From assembly GCF_947502445.1 (NCBI RefSeq), contig NZ_CANMZW010000011.1, positions 1 to 64,000 on the forward strand: 64,000 bases of DNA, written 5' to 3'. The notes beneath the pieces are model-generated. The model was not told the DNA's origin, did not search any database, and worked only from the letters and a program-made list of their open reading frames with translations. The translations under genes and the position numbers were made by a program. Source of the DNA: an uncultured Brevibacillus sp. GTDB lineage: Bacteria > Bacillota > Bacilli > Brevibacillales > Brevibacillaceae. This document shows positions 34,687 through 43,598 of the stretch, one piece after another (the stretch's first letter is position 1; every line of letters begins with the position of its first letter).

Positions 34687-35232
34687 TTAGGGTACAAGAT
34701 ACCGCTGTAGCAGTTTTCCGAGCATCGCGACAAATCCGAGAAATACGAGCGTCGATAGCAAGCAGCCAGCCGCAAATAAGAGCAGCGTCGGCATGTCCGG
34801 CAAGTGACGCGAAGCCATCAAGGAACCAAAAACGCCCGACCAAAACAGAATCGTTAGCGGATTTGTGAGCGTAAGAGACAGTCCATACACAAAGCTATTC
34901 CGTCCTGCTCCTGTCGTTACTACTCGCTTCTTTTCTGCCACTCCATCTGCTTGCTGGGAACGCAGGCTGTCTATGCCATACCAGGCCAATGTAGCAGCTC
35001 CTCCAATTAGCACAACTTGCTTGACCCACACGAGCTGCAAAACAAGAGAAAGCCCTCCAATCGCACCCGCCATATAAAAGGCATCCACCAGCGCCACACC
35101 TGCAATCATCTTCCACGCTTGAGCAAATCCACGTCTGATCGACAGTTGCAAGATCGCCAGGCAAACAGGGCTAACAGAGAGCTGAAGAAGCATCCCGAAC
35201 ATGATACCGTCCCATAAAGCCATTCGCCTCAC
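34687..35232 (-). CDS. LysE family amino acid exporter
   Basis: 181 residues, five to six helices. LysE features: GIMFGMLLQLSVSPVCLAIL at the start, FAQAWKMIAGVALVDAFYM, and GLSLTLTNPLTILFW (NP motif). It exports an amino acid or analogue. GTG 35232 overlaps the stop of an Lrp-type regulator (GTGA), with GAGGAG just upstream; ATG 35223 is an alternative. Operon with that regulator, which likely controls it in response to its substrate. Confidence 0.85.
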   Translation of the reverse strand: MRRMALWDGIMFGMLLQLSVSPVCLAILQLSIRRGFAQAWKMIAGVALVDAFYMAGAIGGLSLVLQLVWVKQVVLIGGAATLAWYGIDSLRSQQADGVAEKKRVVTTGAGRNSFVYGLSLTLTNPLTILFWSGVFGSLMASRHLPDMPTLLLFAAGCLLSTLVFLGFVAMLGKLLQRYLVP

Positions 35233-35663
35233 AGCTCCTCTTTCATCGTTGACAAGGCGATCATCGTATTCGTCTTACTGACTCCCTCGATTTGCTTGAG
35301 TGTGCCTGATATGAGCCGTTCCAGCTCTACCGTTCCTTTTACCGCAACTTTTAGCAAGTAATCATAGGAGCCTGCAAGATGATGGCATTCCAGCACATGA
35401 TCGGTCTCTAAAATCTGCTTTCGAAAACCCGCAATATGCTCTGTCTTTTCAAGCTGGACCATGATAAATGCGATCAGATGAAGTCCCATATGCTCGCGAT
35501 TTATTCTCACAGTGAATTGGTCAATGACCCCTGTCTCCTCCAGCTTACGGATGCGTTCGGATACGGCTGGTACGGAGAGATGCACTTTTTTGCTTATTTC
35601 CGAGCTGGTCATTCGGCTGTTTTCTTTTAGCAATTGCAAAATTTGTTCATCGATACGATCCAC
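35229..35663 (-). CDS. Lrp/AsnC family transcriptional regulator
   Basis: 144 residues from GTG 35663 with AAAGGAGG upstream (the frame to 35684 includes the RBS). HTH at about 5-50 (ILQLLKENSRMTSSEISKKV; LSVPAVSERIRKLEE), then the RAM ligand domain (about 65-140) with LIAFIMVQLEK and GSYDYLLKV. An extended -10 TGGTATAAT sits upstream. First gene of the operon with a LysE exporter, the normal partner of such regulators. Confidence 0.9.
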   Translation of the reverse strand: MDRIDEQILQLLKENSRMTSSEISKKVHLSVPAVSERIRKLEETGVIDQFTVRINREHMGLHLIAFIMVQLEKTEHIAGFRKQILETDHVLECHHLAGSYDYLLKVAVKGTVELERLISGTLKQIEGVSKTNTMIALSTMKEEL

Positions 35664-35818
35664 GCTATCCCTCCTTTCCACCATTATACCAAGCAGTTAA
35701 ATCTTTTAAGTTGTTTCTCCATATAACGATAAATATGTAAGTTTTTGTTCTCTCTATCGTTATTTTATTTTGCTTGAGGAAGTTTTTTTGGTCGCTTCTT
35801 AAAAAGATTAGGTCCAGA

Positions 35819-35861
35819 CAAAAAAAGACTGCCTCGATACAAAACGTATCAAGACAGTCTT
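35819..35861 (-). terminator. Terminator of the DEAD-box helicase gene
   Basis: AAGACTG-cct-cGATAC (35825-35840) pairs with GTATCaaGACAGTCTT (35846-35861), with a run of T on the minus strand, 13 bases after the stop. Confidence 0.75.
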
Positions 35862-35873
35862 GAGTGAGCTGAA

Positions 35874-37361
35874 TTAGCCTCTTCCTTTGCCATTGCTTCT
35901 TCCTGCAGACGGTTGAAACGGTCTTCCGCCTTTTGCTGGACGTCCAGCTCCGCCTTTGCCTGCTTTCTTGGCAGCAGGTTTCACGGTTTTCCCAGCTTTC
36001 CGTGCAGCGATTGCTTCCGCCTTTTTGCGGTTTTGCTCGTACTTGGTTTGCAATTCGTCCAGCTCACGAGCGAGCTTTTTCTTGTAGCCTGGTTTTACCT
36101 TTGCCTTTTTCTTCAAGGCTTCACGAACAGGAGCAAACTCCTTGTCCTTTTCCTTCTTTTGCTCTTTTTGCTGCTGCTGACGCAGTTCAACAAAATGCGC
36201 TTCCCGCTCCTCTGCACGCTGACGACGACCTGCATCCAGATGACGCCCCGCTTGCAGGATGCGTTCCTCAATAGATGCCTTGGTTGCTTTGGCAAAGCGA
36301 CCCATCAGGTTTTTCTGACGAGGAGAAATGAGCGAGATCGCTTTTCCCTTTTGTCCCGCACGTCCTGTACGTCCGACACGGTGAATGTAGCTCTCCACGT
36401 CGTTCGGCAAATCATAGTTAATGACATGCGTCACGCCTTCTACATCAAGCCCGCGCGCTGCAATATCTGTGGCGATCAAATATTGGAAACGAATTTCGCG
36501 GAATTGCTTCATCAGCTGCTCACGCTTGTTTTGGGACAAATCGCCATAAAGTGCTTGGGCAGACAGTCCGTTCTCCTGCAAACGTGCAGTCAGCTGCTGT
36601 ACACGCACTTGTGTATTAGCAAATACGATCGTCAAAAACGGCTGCTCCTGCTCCAGTACGTCCACGAGTGCATCCGTCTTGTCGCTTTGATTGGTTACGT
36701 AGTAAAACTGCTCGATTTGCTCAACTGTTTTTTGCTTGCCCTCAATCTTGATGTGTGGCGGCTGCTTCATGAAGCGATGCGCCAGCTTTTTCACCAGATC
36801 AGGCATGGTTGCGGAGAATAACAGAACCTGGCGTTGGGACGGCGTGTGGACGATAACTTGCTCCACATCCTCCAAAAAGCCCATCTCCATCATCTTGTCT
36901 GCTTCGTCCAGTACGAGTGTAGAGATTCGTCCGAAGTGGAGCGAGCCGCGCTTCATATGATCCAGTACACGTCCAGGTGTACCGACAACGACATGTACGG
37001 TCTCTTTCAGCTTGTTTAGCTGTCTGTCAATATCTGTTCCGCCGTGCAGCGACAGTACATTGATATCGAGATGCTTCCCCAGCTTTTCTACCTCTTTTGC
37101 AATCTGAATCGACAATTCACGTGTCGGAGTCAGGATCAGTACTTGAATATCCCGCTTCCCTGCCTCCAGACCGTTCAGGATCGGCAGCATGAAAGCCGCT
37201 GTTTTTCCTGTACCCGTCTGTGCTTGTCCGATTACATCTTTTCCTTCCAAAATCAGTGGAATTGCTTCCTCCTGAATCGGGGTTGGTTCTTTATAATACA
37301 GGTCTTGAATCCCTTGCATCAGCTCCGGTCGAAAGCCAAAAGACGCAAACGATTTTGCCAT
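35874..37361 (-). CDS. DEAD-box ATP-dependent RNA helicase
   Basis: 495 residues from ATG 37361 (AAAGGAAG upstream). All helicase motifs are visible: Q motif FGFRPELMQGIQ, AQTGTGKTAAF, PTRELSIQIA, GTPGRVLDHM, VLDEADKMME, SATM, IATDIAARGLDVEG and HRVGRTGRAGQKG. The C-terminus (about 365-495) is lysine/arginine-rich coiled coil ending GAGRPAKGGRPFQP and binds RNA. Cold-shock or ribosome-assembly helicase of the CshA/RhlE type. Its leader (37362-37600) is long, as in other cshA-like genes. Confidence 0.9.
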   Translation of the reverse strand: MAKSFASFGFRPELMQGIQDLYYKEPTPIQEEAIPLILEGKDVIGQAQTGTGKTAAFMLPILNGLEAGKRDIQVLILTPTRELSIQIAKEVEKLGKHLDINVLSLHGGTDIDRQLNKLKETVHVVVGTPGRVLDHMKRGSLHFGRISTLVLDEADKMMEMGFLEDVEQVIVHTPSQRQVLLFSATMPDLVKKLAHRFMKQPPHIKIEGKQKTVEQIEQFYYVTNQSDKTDALVDVLEQEQPFLTIVFANTQVRVQQLTARLQENGLSAQALYGDLSQNKREQLMKQFREIRFQYLIATDIAARGLDVEGVTHVINYDLPNDVESYIHRVGRTGRAGQKGKAISLISPRQKNLMGRFAKATKASIEERILQAGRHLDAGRRQRAEEREAHFVELRQQQQKEQKKEKDKEFAPVREALKKKAKVKPGYKKKLARELDELQTKYEQNRKKAEAIAARKAGKTVKPAAKKAGKGGAGRPAKGGRPFQPSAGRSNGKGRG

Positions 37362-37538
37362 GGAGTCCACTTCCTTTCACAAGCGGTCCGATTCGCCACA
37401 CCAAAGACTGCATGGACAGTGGGGTGCGAAAAAACCGGCAACCGTCAATCATAATCATCCCAGGCAAAAGTACGCCCGCTCAGATTCCTATCCTACCTAT
37501 ACTAAATGAGTCGATGCAAAAACACAACTGCCTTCGAC

Positions 37539-37596
37539 AAAGCCCTCTCCTTCATGCAACTGTCGCTGTACATGAAATAGAGAGGGCTTTTTTCAA
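37539..37596 (+). terminator. Strong hairpin with T run between helicase leader and M42 gene
   Basis: AAAGCCCTCTC (37539-37549) pairs with GAGAGGGCTTT (37580-37590), with an inner CATG pair, and TTTTTT on the plus side. Both flanking genes are on the minus strand, so it most likely ends the M42 gene transcript (stop 37601) despite the better T run in the other direction. Confidence 0.6.
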
Positions 37597-37600
37597 TTAC

Positions 37601-38674
37601 TTAGTCTAAGAGAGCAGCAACGGTTTCGCGGTCGAGCTTCTTGATGACCGCAACCAGTAATTCAGCTGCCTGCTCAAAGTCTCTCTTGGCCATGATCGAA
37701 TTATGACTGTGAATGTAGCGTGTGGCAAAACCGACAACGAGAGAAGGGCAGCCGATGCCGTTTGTATGGAATTTGGCCGCGTCTGTGCCTCCGCCAGCGA
37801 GTGCATCCACTTGTACATGGATTCCGATTTCCTCTGCCGTATCCATCACTAGATCGCGCAGTCCTGTATGTGGAATCATCGTCGCGTCAAACAGCATGAC
37901 AAGCGGTCCGTCACCGACATTGCATGTCATCGGGTACGATTCATTGCCCGGCGTATCATACGCGATCCCCACGTCGAGAGCAAAGGCAATGTCTGGATCT
38001 ACCAGGTGTGCTACCGTTCCTGCACCGCGGGACCCGACTTCCTCCTGCACCGTTGCACCAGCGTAGACGACATTCGGGTGATCCGTGTTTTGCAGTCGAT
38101 TCAGTACCTCTACAGCGAGCGCACATCCTGCCCGATTATCGAGAGCTTTTGCAACCCACAGCTCACCATCGCGCATGGTGGTAAAATCACTCGCCGGAAC
38201 GATCCAGTCACCGGGACGCACGCCCATCGCTTTGGCATCTGCTTCGTCCTTTGCCCCGATATCGATGTAGAGATCCTTGAGCTTCATGACTTTTTCACGT
38301 TCTTCTTTTTCCAAAGCATGTGGAGGCTTGGAGCCGATGATTCCCAGGTGCTCGCCTTTTCGGGTCTTCACTTTAACACGCTGCGAAAGGATGTTGTGCG
38401 GCCACCATCCACCAAGCTGGATAAAACGCAGAAAGCCTTTGGAGGTGATGTGTGTAACCATGAACCCGATCTCATCCAGGTGACCAGCCAGCAAAATCTT
38501 TGGACCATTCTCGGCGCCTGCCTTTTTCCCGAGTACACCGCCCAATTTGTCTTTTAGCAGCTGTTCACTCAGTGGCTCCAGCAATTGCTCCATCTTCTTT
38601 CTGACTTCGCGCTCGTGTCCTGGGACGCCATCTACTTCCGTCAATTGCTTGATCAATTTGGTTGTATCGTCCAT
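37601..38674 (-). CDS. M42 family metallopeptidase (glutamyl aminopeptidase-like)
   Basis: 357 residues from ATG 38674, AAAAGGAG 7 bases upstream. Dinuclear metal site motifs: LAGHLDEIGFMV, KALDNRAGCALAVEV, the catalytic TVQEEVGSRGAG, ALDVGIA and a C-terminal TRYIHSHNS histidine. TET-type aminopeptidases form large cytoplasmic complexes that trim acidic or broad peptides. Monocistronic between terminators. Confidence 0.9.
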   Translation of the reverse strand: MDDTTKLIKQLTEVDGVPGHEREVRKKMEQLLEPLSEQLLKDKLGGVLGKKAGAENGPKILLAGHLDEIGFMVTHITSKGFLRFIQLGGWWPHNILSQRVKVKTRKGEHLGIIGSKPPHALEKEEREKVMKLKDLYIDIGAKDEADAKAMGVRPGDWIVPASDFTTMRDGELWVAKALDNRAGCALAVEVLNRLQNTDHPNVVYAGATVQEEVGSRGAGTVAHLVDPDIAFALDVGIAYDTPGNESYPMTCNVGDGPLVMLFDATMIPHTGLRDLVMDTAEEIGIHVQVDALAGGGTDAAKFHTNGIGCPSLVVGFATRYIHSHNSIMAKRDFEQAAELLVAVIKKLDRETVAALLD

Positions 38675-38710
38675 ATTCAATCTCCTTTTCGAATCAGACC
38701 TATCCTCCTA

Positions 38711-38803
38711 TCATTTCGCTAGCTGCCAGAAAAAAACCTTGAATTCCCAATTCTTTTTTAGCGCCAGAACTTTTTTGCTGCGCATGTTGTCCTCATCATT
38801 CAT
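38711..38803 (-). CDS. Possible translationally coupled 30-aa peptide
   Basis: ATG overlaps the MFS stop as ATGA (38800-38803) and the reading frame gives MNDEDNMRSKKVLALKKN with a basic, aromatic end VFFWQLAK. Coupling makes translation plausible; there is no separate RBS beyond AGTAGG. No family known. Confidence 0.35.
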   Translation of the reverse strand: MNDEDNMRSKKVLALKKNWEFKVFFWQLAK

Positions 38804-40086
38804 AGTCCTACTGCCTCTGCCTTCACTTCTTCTGGAGAACTCTTCGTGATGTGGTGAAACAGCAGCATACTGACCAAGCCCATCCCTGCAAAAACTCCGG
38901 TGATGACAAAAGGCGGCACCCACCCGCTCAAAAGAATGAATATCCCGGCACTGCTCGCTCCGAGAATGGACAGAAGTGAATACACGGCCATATACGTGCT
39001 GCGAGCATGATCAGGTACCATGTTGGCCAAAAGCGCTTGTTTGACGGGTATGTGCATAACCTCACCCAAGGTTGCGAGGAACATCGCCAGCAGCAAAATG
39101 ACCGGAGAATTGCTGAAGCTGATCACTGCATACCCTAAAAAGAACAGAAGCAAGCCTGACATCAGTACGGCTCGCTCCTTGCAAGCCTTCAGGAGCGAAG
39201 AAGCCAGAACTGTTAAACAAACGACGAGAAGCGTATTTTCGGTTTTTACTATTCCTAGCATATTCATTCCGTCTACCGACAGGTCAAGAAACGAAAATAG
39301 GGGCTGTGGCTCTGGCATTTCCTGCACGAGTCGAATTCCGATCACATTTGTCAATTGCTCTTCGACTGAAATAATGAGCAGATTGGCCAGTGCAAACAAA
39401 ACAAACCAGCGATGCTTCAGCACATTCTTGTACGATCCGAGGATATCTTGTAAAAAGCTGTCACCCCTCTTTTTTGTTCCCTTCGTTTGTAGGGACAGCT
39501 CCTGTTTTACCGGCCTGTAGGTCTCCTCAATGAAAAGAACCGTAATGCCAAGTGATAGAGCCGTACTAAAAGCAACTCCCAGAAACAGATAAAAGTGATG
39601 CGTTTGAAACAGAAATGCGCCAGCCAATCCTCCAATCGCAACTGCCAAATTATTCAGCCAGTACGAAACCGTGAAAATCGTGCGCCTGTTTTCTGGATGA
39701 CTCGCATCGATGATCAGCGCCTGATAAACCGGCCCAACAGCACCTATACACAAATGAATGAAGAGCAACAGAACAAAAGTCACATAAGGCAGCTGAAGCC
39801 AGGGAGAATTGACCAGCGTCACGCAGACAAATCCGACAGAGACAATAGCTTCACAGCATACAATCACTTTTTTCCTGCCGATCCGATCTGCTGCATAGCC
39901 ACCTGCAAAAGAGCCGATAATACTCGCTGCCATCACCCCTAAAAACATAAAGCCTGTCACAAAGGTTCCGAGCTGCTTGGAGAAAAACACGATTAAATAA
40001 GGCGTCACGGACATGGCTGCCATAGATGTCACGAATTGGAGAGCAAGCCTGATTTGGATGTTTTTATTAAATGTCCAGAATTTCAT
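38800..40086 (-). CDS. MFS transporter
   Basis: 428 residues from ATG 40086, GGAGGG upstream; twelve helices. MFS loop motif GYAADRIGRKKVIVCC near residue 65, and GPVYQALIIDASHPENRRTIF. Drug/H+ antiporter type, close to the YttB/MdrP-like group. A 22-bp perfect palindrome lies 24 bases upstream and the upstream gene encodes a TetR regulator; a partner palindrome stands before that gene, so repression by TetR is likely. Confidence 0.86.
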   Translation of the reverse strand: MKFWTFNKNIQIRLALQFVTSMAAMSVTPYLIVFFSKQLGTFVTGFMFLGVMAASIIGSFAGGYAADRIGRKKVIVCCEAIVSVGFVCVTLVNSPWLQLPYVTFVLLLFIHLCIGAVGPVYQALIIDASHPENRRTIFTVSYWLNNLAVAIGGLAGAFLFQTHHFYLFLGVAFSTALSLGITVLFIEETYRPVKQELSLQTKGTKKRGDSFLQDILGSYKNVLKHRWFVLFALANLLIISVEEQLTNVIGIRLVQEMPEPQPLFSFLDLSVDGMNMLGIVKTENTLLVVCLTVLASSLLKACKERAVLMSGLLLFFLGYAVISFSNSPVILLLAMFLATLGEVMHIPVKQALLANMVPDHARSTYMAVYSLLSILGASSAGIFILLSGWVPPFVITGVFAGMGLVSMLLFHHITKSSPEEVKAEAVGL

Positions 40087-40110
40087 TTGCAATCCCTCCA
40101 GCTAAAAAAT

Positions 40111-40132
40111 AACGATTGATTAATCAATCGTT
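40111..40132. promoter_or_regulatory. Perfect 22-bp palindrome, TetR operator before the MFS gene
   Basis: AACGATTGATT followed immediately by AATCAATCGTT. It sits between the TetR stop and the MFS start and its right half recurs before tetR. Confidence 0.75.
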
Positions 40133-40155
40133 TATAACTCGAAAAAATAGACCGA

Positions 40156-40758
40156 CTAGCCCTTCTTCGGTCCAAATAGCTGCATGGCAAATGGAACAAA
40201 GTTCGTCCACATTTGACTTTCTGGCGAATCGGTCAAATTCACCCGAAGCCCAATCAACAGGCTCATATACGCTGTAGCTACATACTTGGTGTCCTGCTCA
40301 TACAAGGCCCCCTGCTTCTGCCCATTTTTTAATAGCTCGCCAACCCTCGCCCGAAATGTATCATGAAACTGATCCAGCTCCTGAAACGGCTCGGGAAAAC
40401 GATTGTGGTAGCCAATGACTTGAACGACCAGACGTAGATAAGTATCAAATTTAGCGATAATACGCAGTTGATTTGTAACCATTTTTTCCAGTTCCAAAAC
40501 AGCGTCCTGAGCTTCTGGATCGAAGTTTAGCAACTGCTCGGAATACTCGCGGAGTGGCTCCACGACTGCCGCGTAAAAAAGCTGGTCTTTATTTTCAAAA
40601 TACGTAAAGACGCTTCCAAAGCTGACGTTGGATGCCTTAGCGACTTTTGCAATAGTCGTGTCGTTATAACCGTGCTCAGCAAACAGCTGGATGGCTTGCT
40701 CCAAAATGGTTTCTCGTTTCTGTTTCATTTTTTGTACCTGTTGATCGGATAGCGGCAT
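40156..40758 (-). CDS. TetR/AcrR family transcriptional regulator
   Basis: 200 residues. N-terminal HTH (about 15-60: ILEQAIQLFAEHGYNDTTIAKVAK with SNVSFGSVFTYFENKDQLFY), then an all-helical ligand domain. RBS AGGAG before ATG. Encoded before an MFS pump, with palindromic operator sequences upstream of both genes, so it probably represses itself and the pump until a substrate drug binds. Confidence 0.9.
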   Translation of the reverse strand: MPLSDQQVQKMKQKRETILEQAIQLFAEHGYNDTTIAKVAKASNVSFGSVFTYFENKDQLFYAAVVEPLREYSEQLLNFDPEAQDAVLELEKMVTNQLRIIAKFDTYLRLVVQVIGYHNRFPEPFQELDQFHDTFRARVGELLKNGQKQGALYEQDTKYVATAYMSLLIGLRVNLTDSPESQMWTNFVPFAMQLFGPKKG

Positions 40759-40776
40759 ACTACAAGCTCCTCACAA

Positions 40777-40797
40777 ATGATTAATCAATCAATCGTT
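40777..40797. promoter_or_regulatory. TetR operator-like site before tetR
   Basis: TGATTAATCA palindrome (40778-40787) followed by ATCAATCGTT, which repeats the right half of the operator at 40111 with a 4-bp slip. About 20 bases upstream of the tetR start. Confidence 0.55.
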
Positions 40798-40827
40798 ATT
40801 AGCATTATATAAAATTCTCCATTTTTT

Positions 40828-41736
40828 TCAAGCATTTTGCTCGTTTGCTTGTCCAACTCCCGGTGTCGACGCTCTCAGCTGTTCGATGAAGTTTCTGCCT
40901 GCAACAGATAGGTAATGATCCTTCAGCCAAATCAGGCCCGAGCCTGCACTCAAATTCGGCTCTGCAATCCGGGTGACTTTTAGTGTATGTCCCTTGTGCA
41001 TTTTCAGAACGACCTCAGGAACGATGGTTGCACCAAACCCTGAAGACACCAGCTCCAAAAGCAATGGAATATCCGAGCATTCAGACAGCAGGTTGATTTC
41101 CAGCTTGCGACGGGCGAATTCCTCCAGAATCAGGTGGTACACTCCTAGCCCCCCGGTGCTCGGCAATATCATCGGGTATGCTTGCATTTCTTCAAAGGTG
41201 ATGGTATTTGCGCACCGAACATCCTGCGCCGAAGAAACGAAGAAAAAAGGCTCCTGTTTCAAATGTAAAATCGAAAAATCCTCAAGAGCCAGCGGAAAAC
41301 GCACGATGGCAAGCTCAATCGTACGTTCCTTGATCAGCTTGCAGAGCTGCGCCGACTCGTTTTGTTGAATTTTATACGTCATGAGCGGATAGCGCTCACT
41401 AAATTTGCGTAATTGTGGCGCGAGTAACTCCGAGGAAAGGGTATTGACGCCAATACTTAGTTTCCCGCGCACGCCCTCACTGACCTCTTTTACTTCCAGA
41501 CGCGATTCTTCCATGTATTTCACCATTTGCAAGGCGTGCTTGTACAGGTTATTCCCTGCTTCTGTCAGCTCCAAGCCTTTTTGATGCCGGATCACCAATT
41601 CTACTCCTAGATCCTGCTCCAAATTTTTCAACTGCTGGCTTAATGGAGGTTGAGCCATATGCAGCTTTTTGGCCGCTGCCGATATTTTTTTCTCCTCTGC
41701 AATGACGATGAAGTAGCGCAGTTGCTTGATATCCAT
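40828..41736 (-). CDS. LysR-type transcriptional regulator
   Basis: 302 residues from ATG 41736 with AAGGAGG upstream; the open frame to 41856 crosses operator-like DNA. Winged HTH at 1-60 (MDIKQLRYFIVIAEEKKISA; KLHMAQPPLSQQLKNLEQ) and a periplasmic-binding-fold effector domain (about 90-295). Divergent from a guanine deaminase-MFS operon with an 11-bp inverted repeat between, so that operon is its likely target. Confidence 0.88.
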   Translation of the reverse strand: MDIKQLRYFIVIAEEKKISAAAKKLHMAQPPLSQQLKNLEQDLGVELVIRHQKGLELTEAGNNLYKHALQMVKYMEESRLEVKEVSEGVRGKLSIGVNTLSSELLAPQLRKFSERYPLMTYKIQQNESAQLCKLIKERTIELAIVRFPLALEDFSILHLKQEPFFFVSSAQDVRCANTITFEEMQAYPMILPSTGGLGVYHLILEEFARRKLEINLLSECSDIPLLLELVSSGFGATIVPEVVLKMHKGHTLKVTRIAEPNLSAGSGLIWLKDHYLSVAGRNFIEQLRASTPGVGQANEQNA

Positions 41737-41757
41737 ACAGTAGCACCTCCTTTTTGC

Positions 41758-41805
41758 TATACGAAAAAAGTTATCAACATGTATTTCATTAATATTTTTC
41801 GTATA
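41758..41805. promoter_or_regulatory. Inverted repeat in the LysR-deaminase spacer
   Basis: TATACGAAAAA (41758-41768) and TTTTTCGTATA (41795-41805) are perfect inverted repeats with a 26-bp spacer, in the middle of the divergent promoter region. Confidence 0.5.
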
Positions 41806-41880
41806 ACAAACCTCATGATAGCATAGTGGCATGGAGCACAAAAGGAGTTTACTCATCCGTGCCCATCAGGAGGTAAAGTT

Positions 41881-42342
41881 ATGAAAGCCAATTCATTCAT
41901 GCAGCAAGCAATCGAATTAGCGTACGAAAATACACGCAAGAATCAAGGAAAGCCGTTTGGTGCCGTGATTGTCAAAGACGGTGTGGTGATCGGAACCGGA
42001 GTCAATGACGTTCTCGCGACACATGATGTAACCGCACATGCGGAAATGCAGGCGATCCGCGAGGCGTGCAAAACGTTGGACAGTGCTTCACTCGAAGGCT
42101 GCGAGGTATACGCCAGTGGACAGCCTTGCCCGATGTGTCTTGCTGCCATCTACTGGACAGGAGCCAAAACCGTTTATTATGCCTACACGGAAAAGGATGC
42201 AGCTGAGGTAGGGATGAGTACCAAGCATGTGTATGAGCAGCTGGCGCTTCCGTTTGACAAACAGGTGCTGCCCATCGTGCATATGAAAAACGAGGACGAG
42301 GCTAAAAATCCATTTGCCCTCTGGAAGCAAACTCGTGGGTAA
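41881..42342 (+). CDS. guaD: Guanine deaminase-type nucleoside/base deaminase
   Basis: 153 residues of the cytidine deaminase fold with zinc site HAEMQAIREA (H, catalytic E) and PCPMCLAAIYW (two cysteines). Overall order and the end FALWKQTRG follow B. subtilis GuaD, which turns guanine into xanthine in purine salvage; a broader nucleoside deaminase cannot be excluded. RBS AGGAGG before ATG. The following MFS gene starts before its stop, indicating co-translation, perhaps for base export. Confidence 0.8.
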   Translation: MKANSFMQQAIELAYENTRKNQGKPFGAVIVKDGVVIGTGVNDVLATHDVTAHAEMQAIREACKTLDSASLEGCEVYASGQPCPMCLAAIYWTGAKTVYYAYTEKDAAEVGMSTKHVYEQLALPFDKQVLPIVHMKNEDEAKNPFALWKQTRG

Positions 42343-43531
42343 CCAGAAAACGTTTCCTCTCCTCTTAGTAAACATGTTTCTCGCCATGCTTGGCATCGGA
42401 CTCGTCATCCCGGTGCTGCCTCAGTTTTTGCATGAATTTGGCGCAGGTGGACAAGCAGCGGGGTATTTGGTTTCCTGCTTCGGGCTGACCCAGTTTCTTT
42501 TCTCCCCTATTGCGGGCAATCTGGCGGATAAGTACGGTCGAAAGCCAATGATTGTTCTTGGTCTCGGCCTGTTTGCTCTCTCCAATCTCTGTGCTGCCAT
42601 CGCTGATAATCTGTGGCTTTTGTTCGTGTCACGCCTCATCGGCGGTGCTGGCTCTGCTGCGCTAGTTCCTTCAATTATGGCGTACGCAGCAGATATCACG
42701 ACAAACGAGCAACGGACAAAAGCCATGTCCTACATCGGAGCATCCATGTCCTCCGGTTTTATCATCGGACCGGGTGTCGGAGGCTTGCTCGCTGAGTTTG
42801 GCATGCGGGCGCCTTTTTTCGCATCGGCCTGCATCGGTGTACTGGCGATGCTCGGTAGTATGATCGTGCTGCCAGAGCCTCTTTCGTTGGAAACGAGAAT
42901 GAGACGGCAGCAGTCCACTGTAAAAAAGCCAAACGTGTTCGTTCAGCTCGCCCTTTCGATCAAATCCCGATTTTTCGTCCTGCTCTTTCTCGTTTTTGCC
43001 CTCACCTTTGGGCTTACACACTTCGAGGCGATTTACCCGCTGTACGTCGTGCAGAGCTATGGCTTTACTACCCTTGATATCGCCATCTTGTTTACGGTCT
43101 GCTCCTTGATCGGCACGGTCAATCAAGTCCTGCTCACAACTAAACTGATTCGCCGCTTTGGGGAAAAGACGACTATCAATTACACCTTGCTGCTGTCCTC
43201 GATCTCGCTAGTCTTTTTGCTTTTCTCCGGCAATTTCTGGTATGTGATGTTCGTTACAATGATGTTTTTCACCTGTAACAACATTTTACGGCCGACGATT
43301 AATACGCTTCTTTCCAAGGGAGCAGGAGAACAACAAGGCTTTGTCGCGGGAATGAACAATGCTTACATGAGTCTCGGCAATATTTTCGGACCCGTACTAG
43401 CCGGCATATTGTTTGACATTCAAATCAATCTGCCTTATTTGTTTGGAGCCTTTGTGCTGCTCATCGCCTACTTCGTCTCCGTCAAATGGATCGAGAGCAA
43501 ACGAGCGATCACGAGCCTGGAGATGAGCTAG
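42335..43531 (+). CDS. MFS transporter (NorA/TetA-like)
   Basis: 398 residues from GTG 42335, 8 bases before the end of the deaminase gene; GGAAG lies upstream. Twelve helices, loop motif GNLADKYGRKPMIVLG near residue 65 and the family helix-5 motif FIIGPGVGGLLAE. Annotated in relatives as multidrug exporter, but co-transcription with a guanine deaminase also suggests purine efflux as in PbuE. Terminator follows. Confidence 0.85.
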   Translation: MGNQKTFPLLLVNMFLAMLGIGLVIPVLPQFLHEFGAGGQAAGYLVSCFGLTQFLFSPIAGNLADKYGRKPMIVLGLGLFALSNLCAAIADNLWLLFVSRLIGGAGSAALVPSIMAYAADITTNEQRTKAMSYIGASMSSGFIIGPGVGGLLAEFGMRAPFFASACIGVLAMLGSMIVLPEPLSLETRMRRQQSTVKKPNVFVQLALSIKSRFFVLLFLVFALTFGLTHFEAIYPLYVVQSYGFTTLDIAILFTVCSLIGTVNQVLLTTKLIRRFGEKTTINYTLLLSSISLVFLLFSGNFWYVMFVTMMFFTCNNILRPTINTLLSKGAGEQQGFVAGMNNAYMSLGNIFGPVLAGILFDIQINLPYLFGAFVLLIAYFVSVKWIESKRAITSLEMS

Positions 43532-43542
43532 GGCGATACAGG

Positions 43543-43598
43543 AAAAAAGACGACTGGAGGTTGCGATCTTGCTGCATCTCCGTCGTCTTTTGCTTTTT
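43543..43598. terminator. Bidirectional terminator
   Basis: AAAAGACGAC (43545-43554) pairs with GTCGTCTTTT (43582-43591) plus T run TGCTTTTTT on the plus side, between MFS and pepV genes. Confidence 0.75.

Noticed and set aside
41770..41880. Purine riboswitch before the guanine deaminase gene
   Set aside because: The conserved core of the purine riboswitch aptamer is not present; only TATAA words occur.
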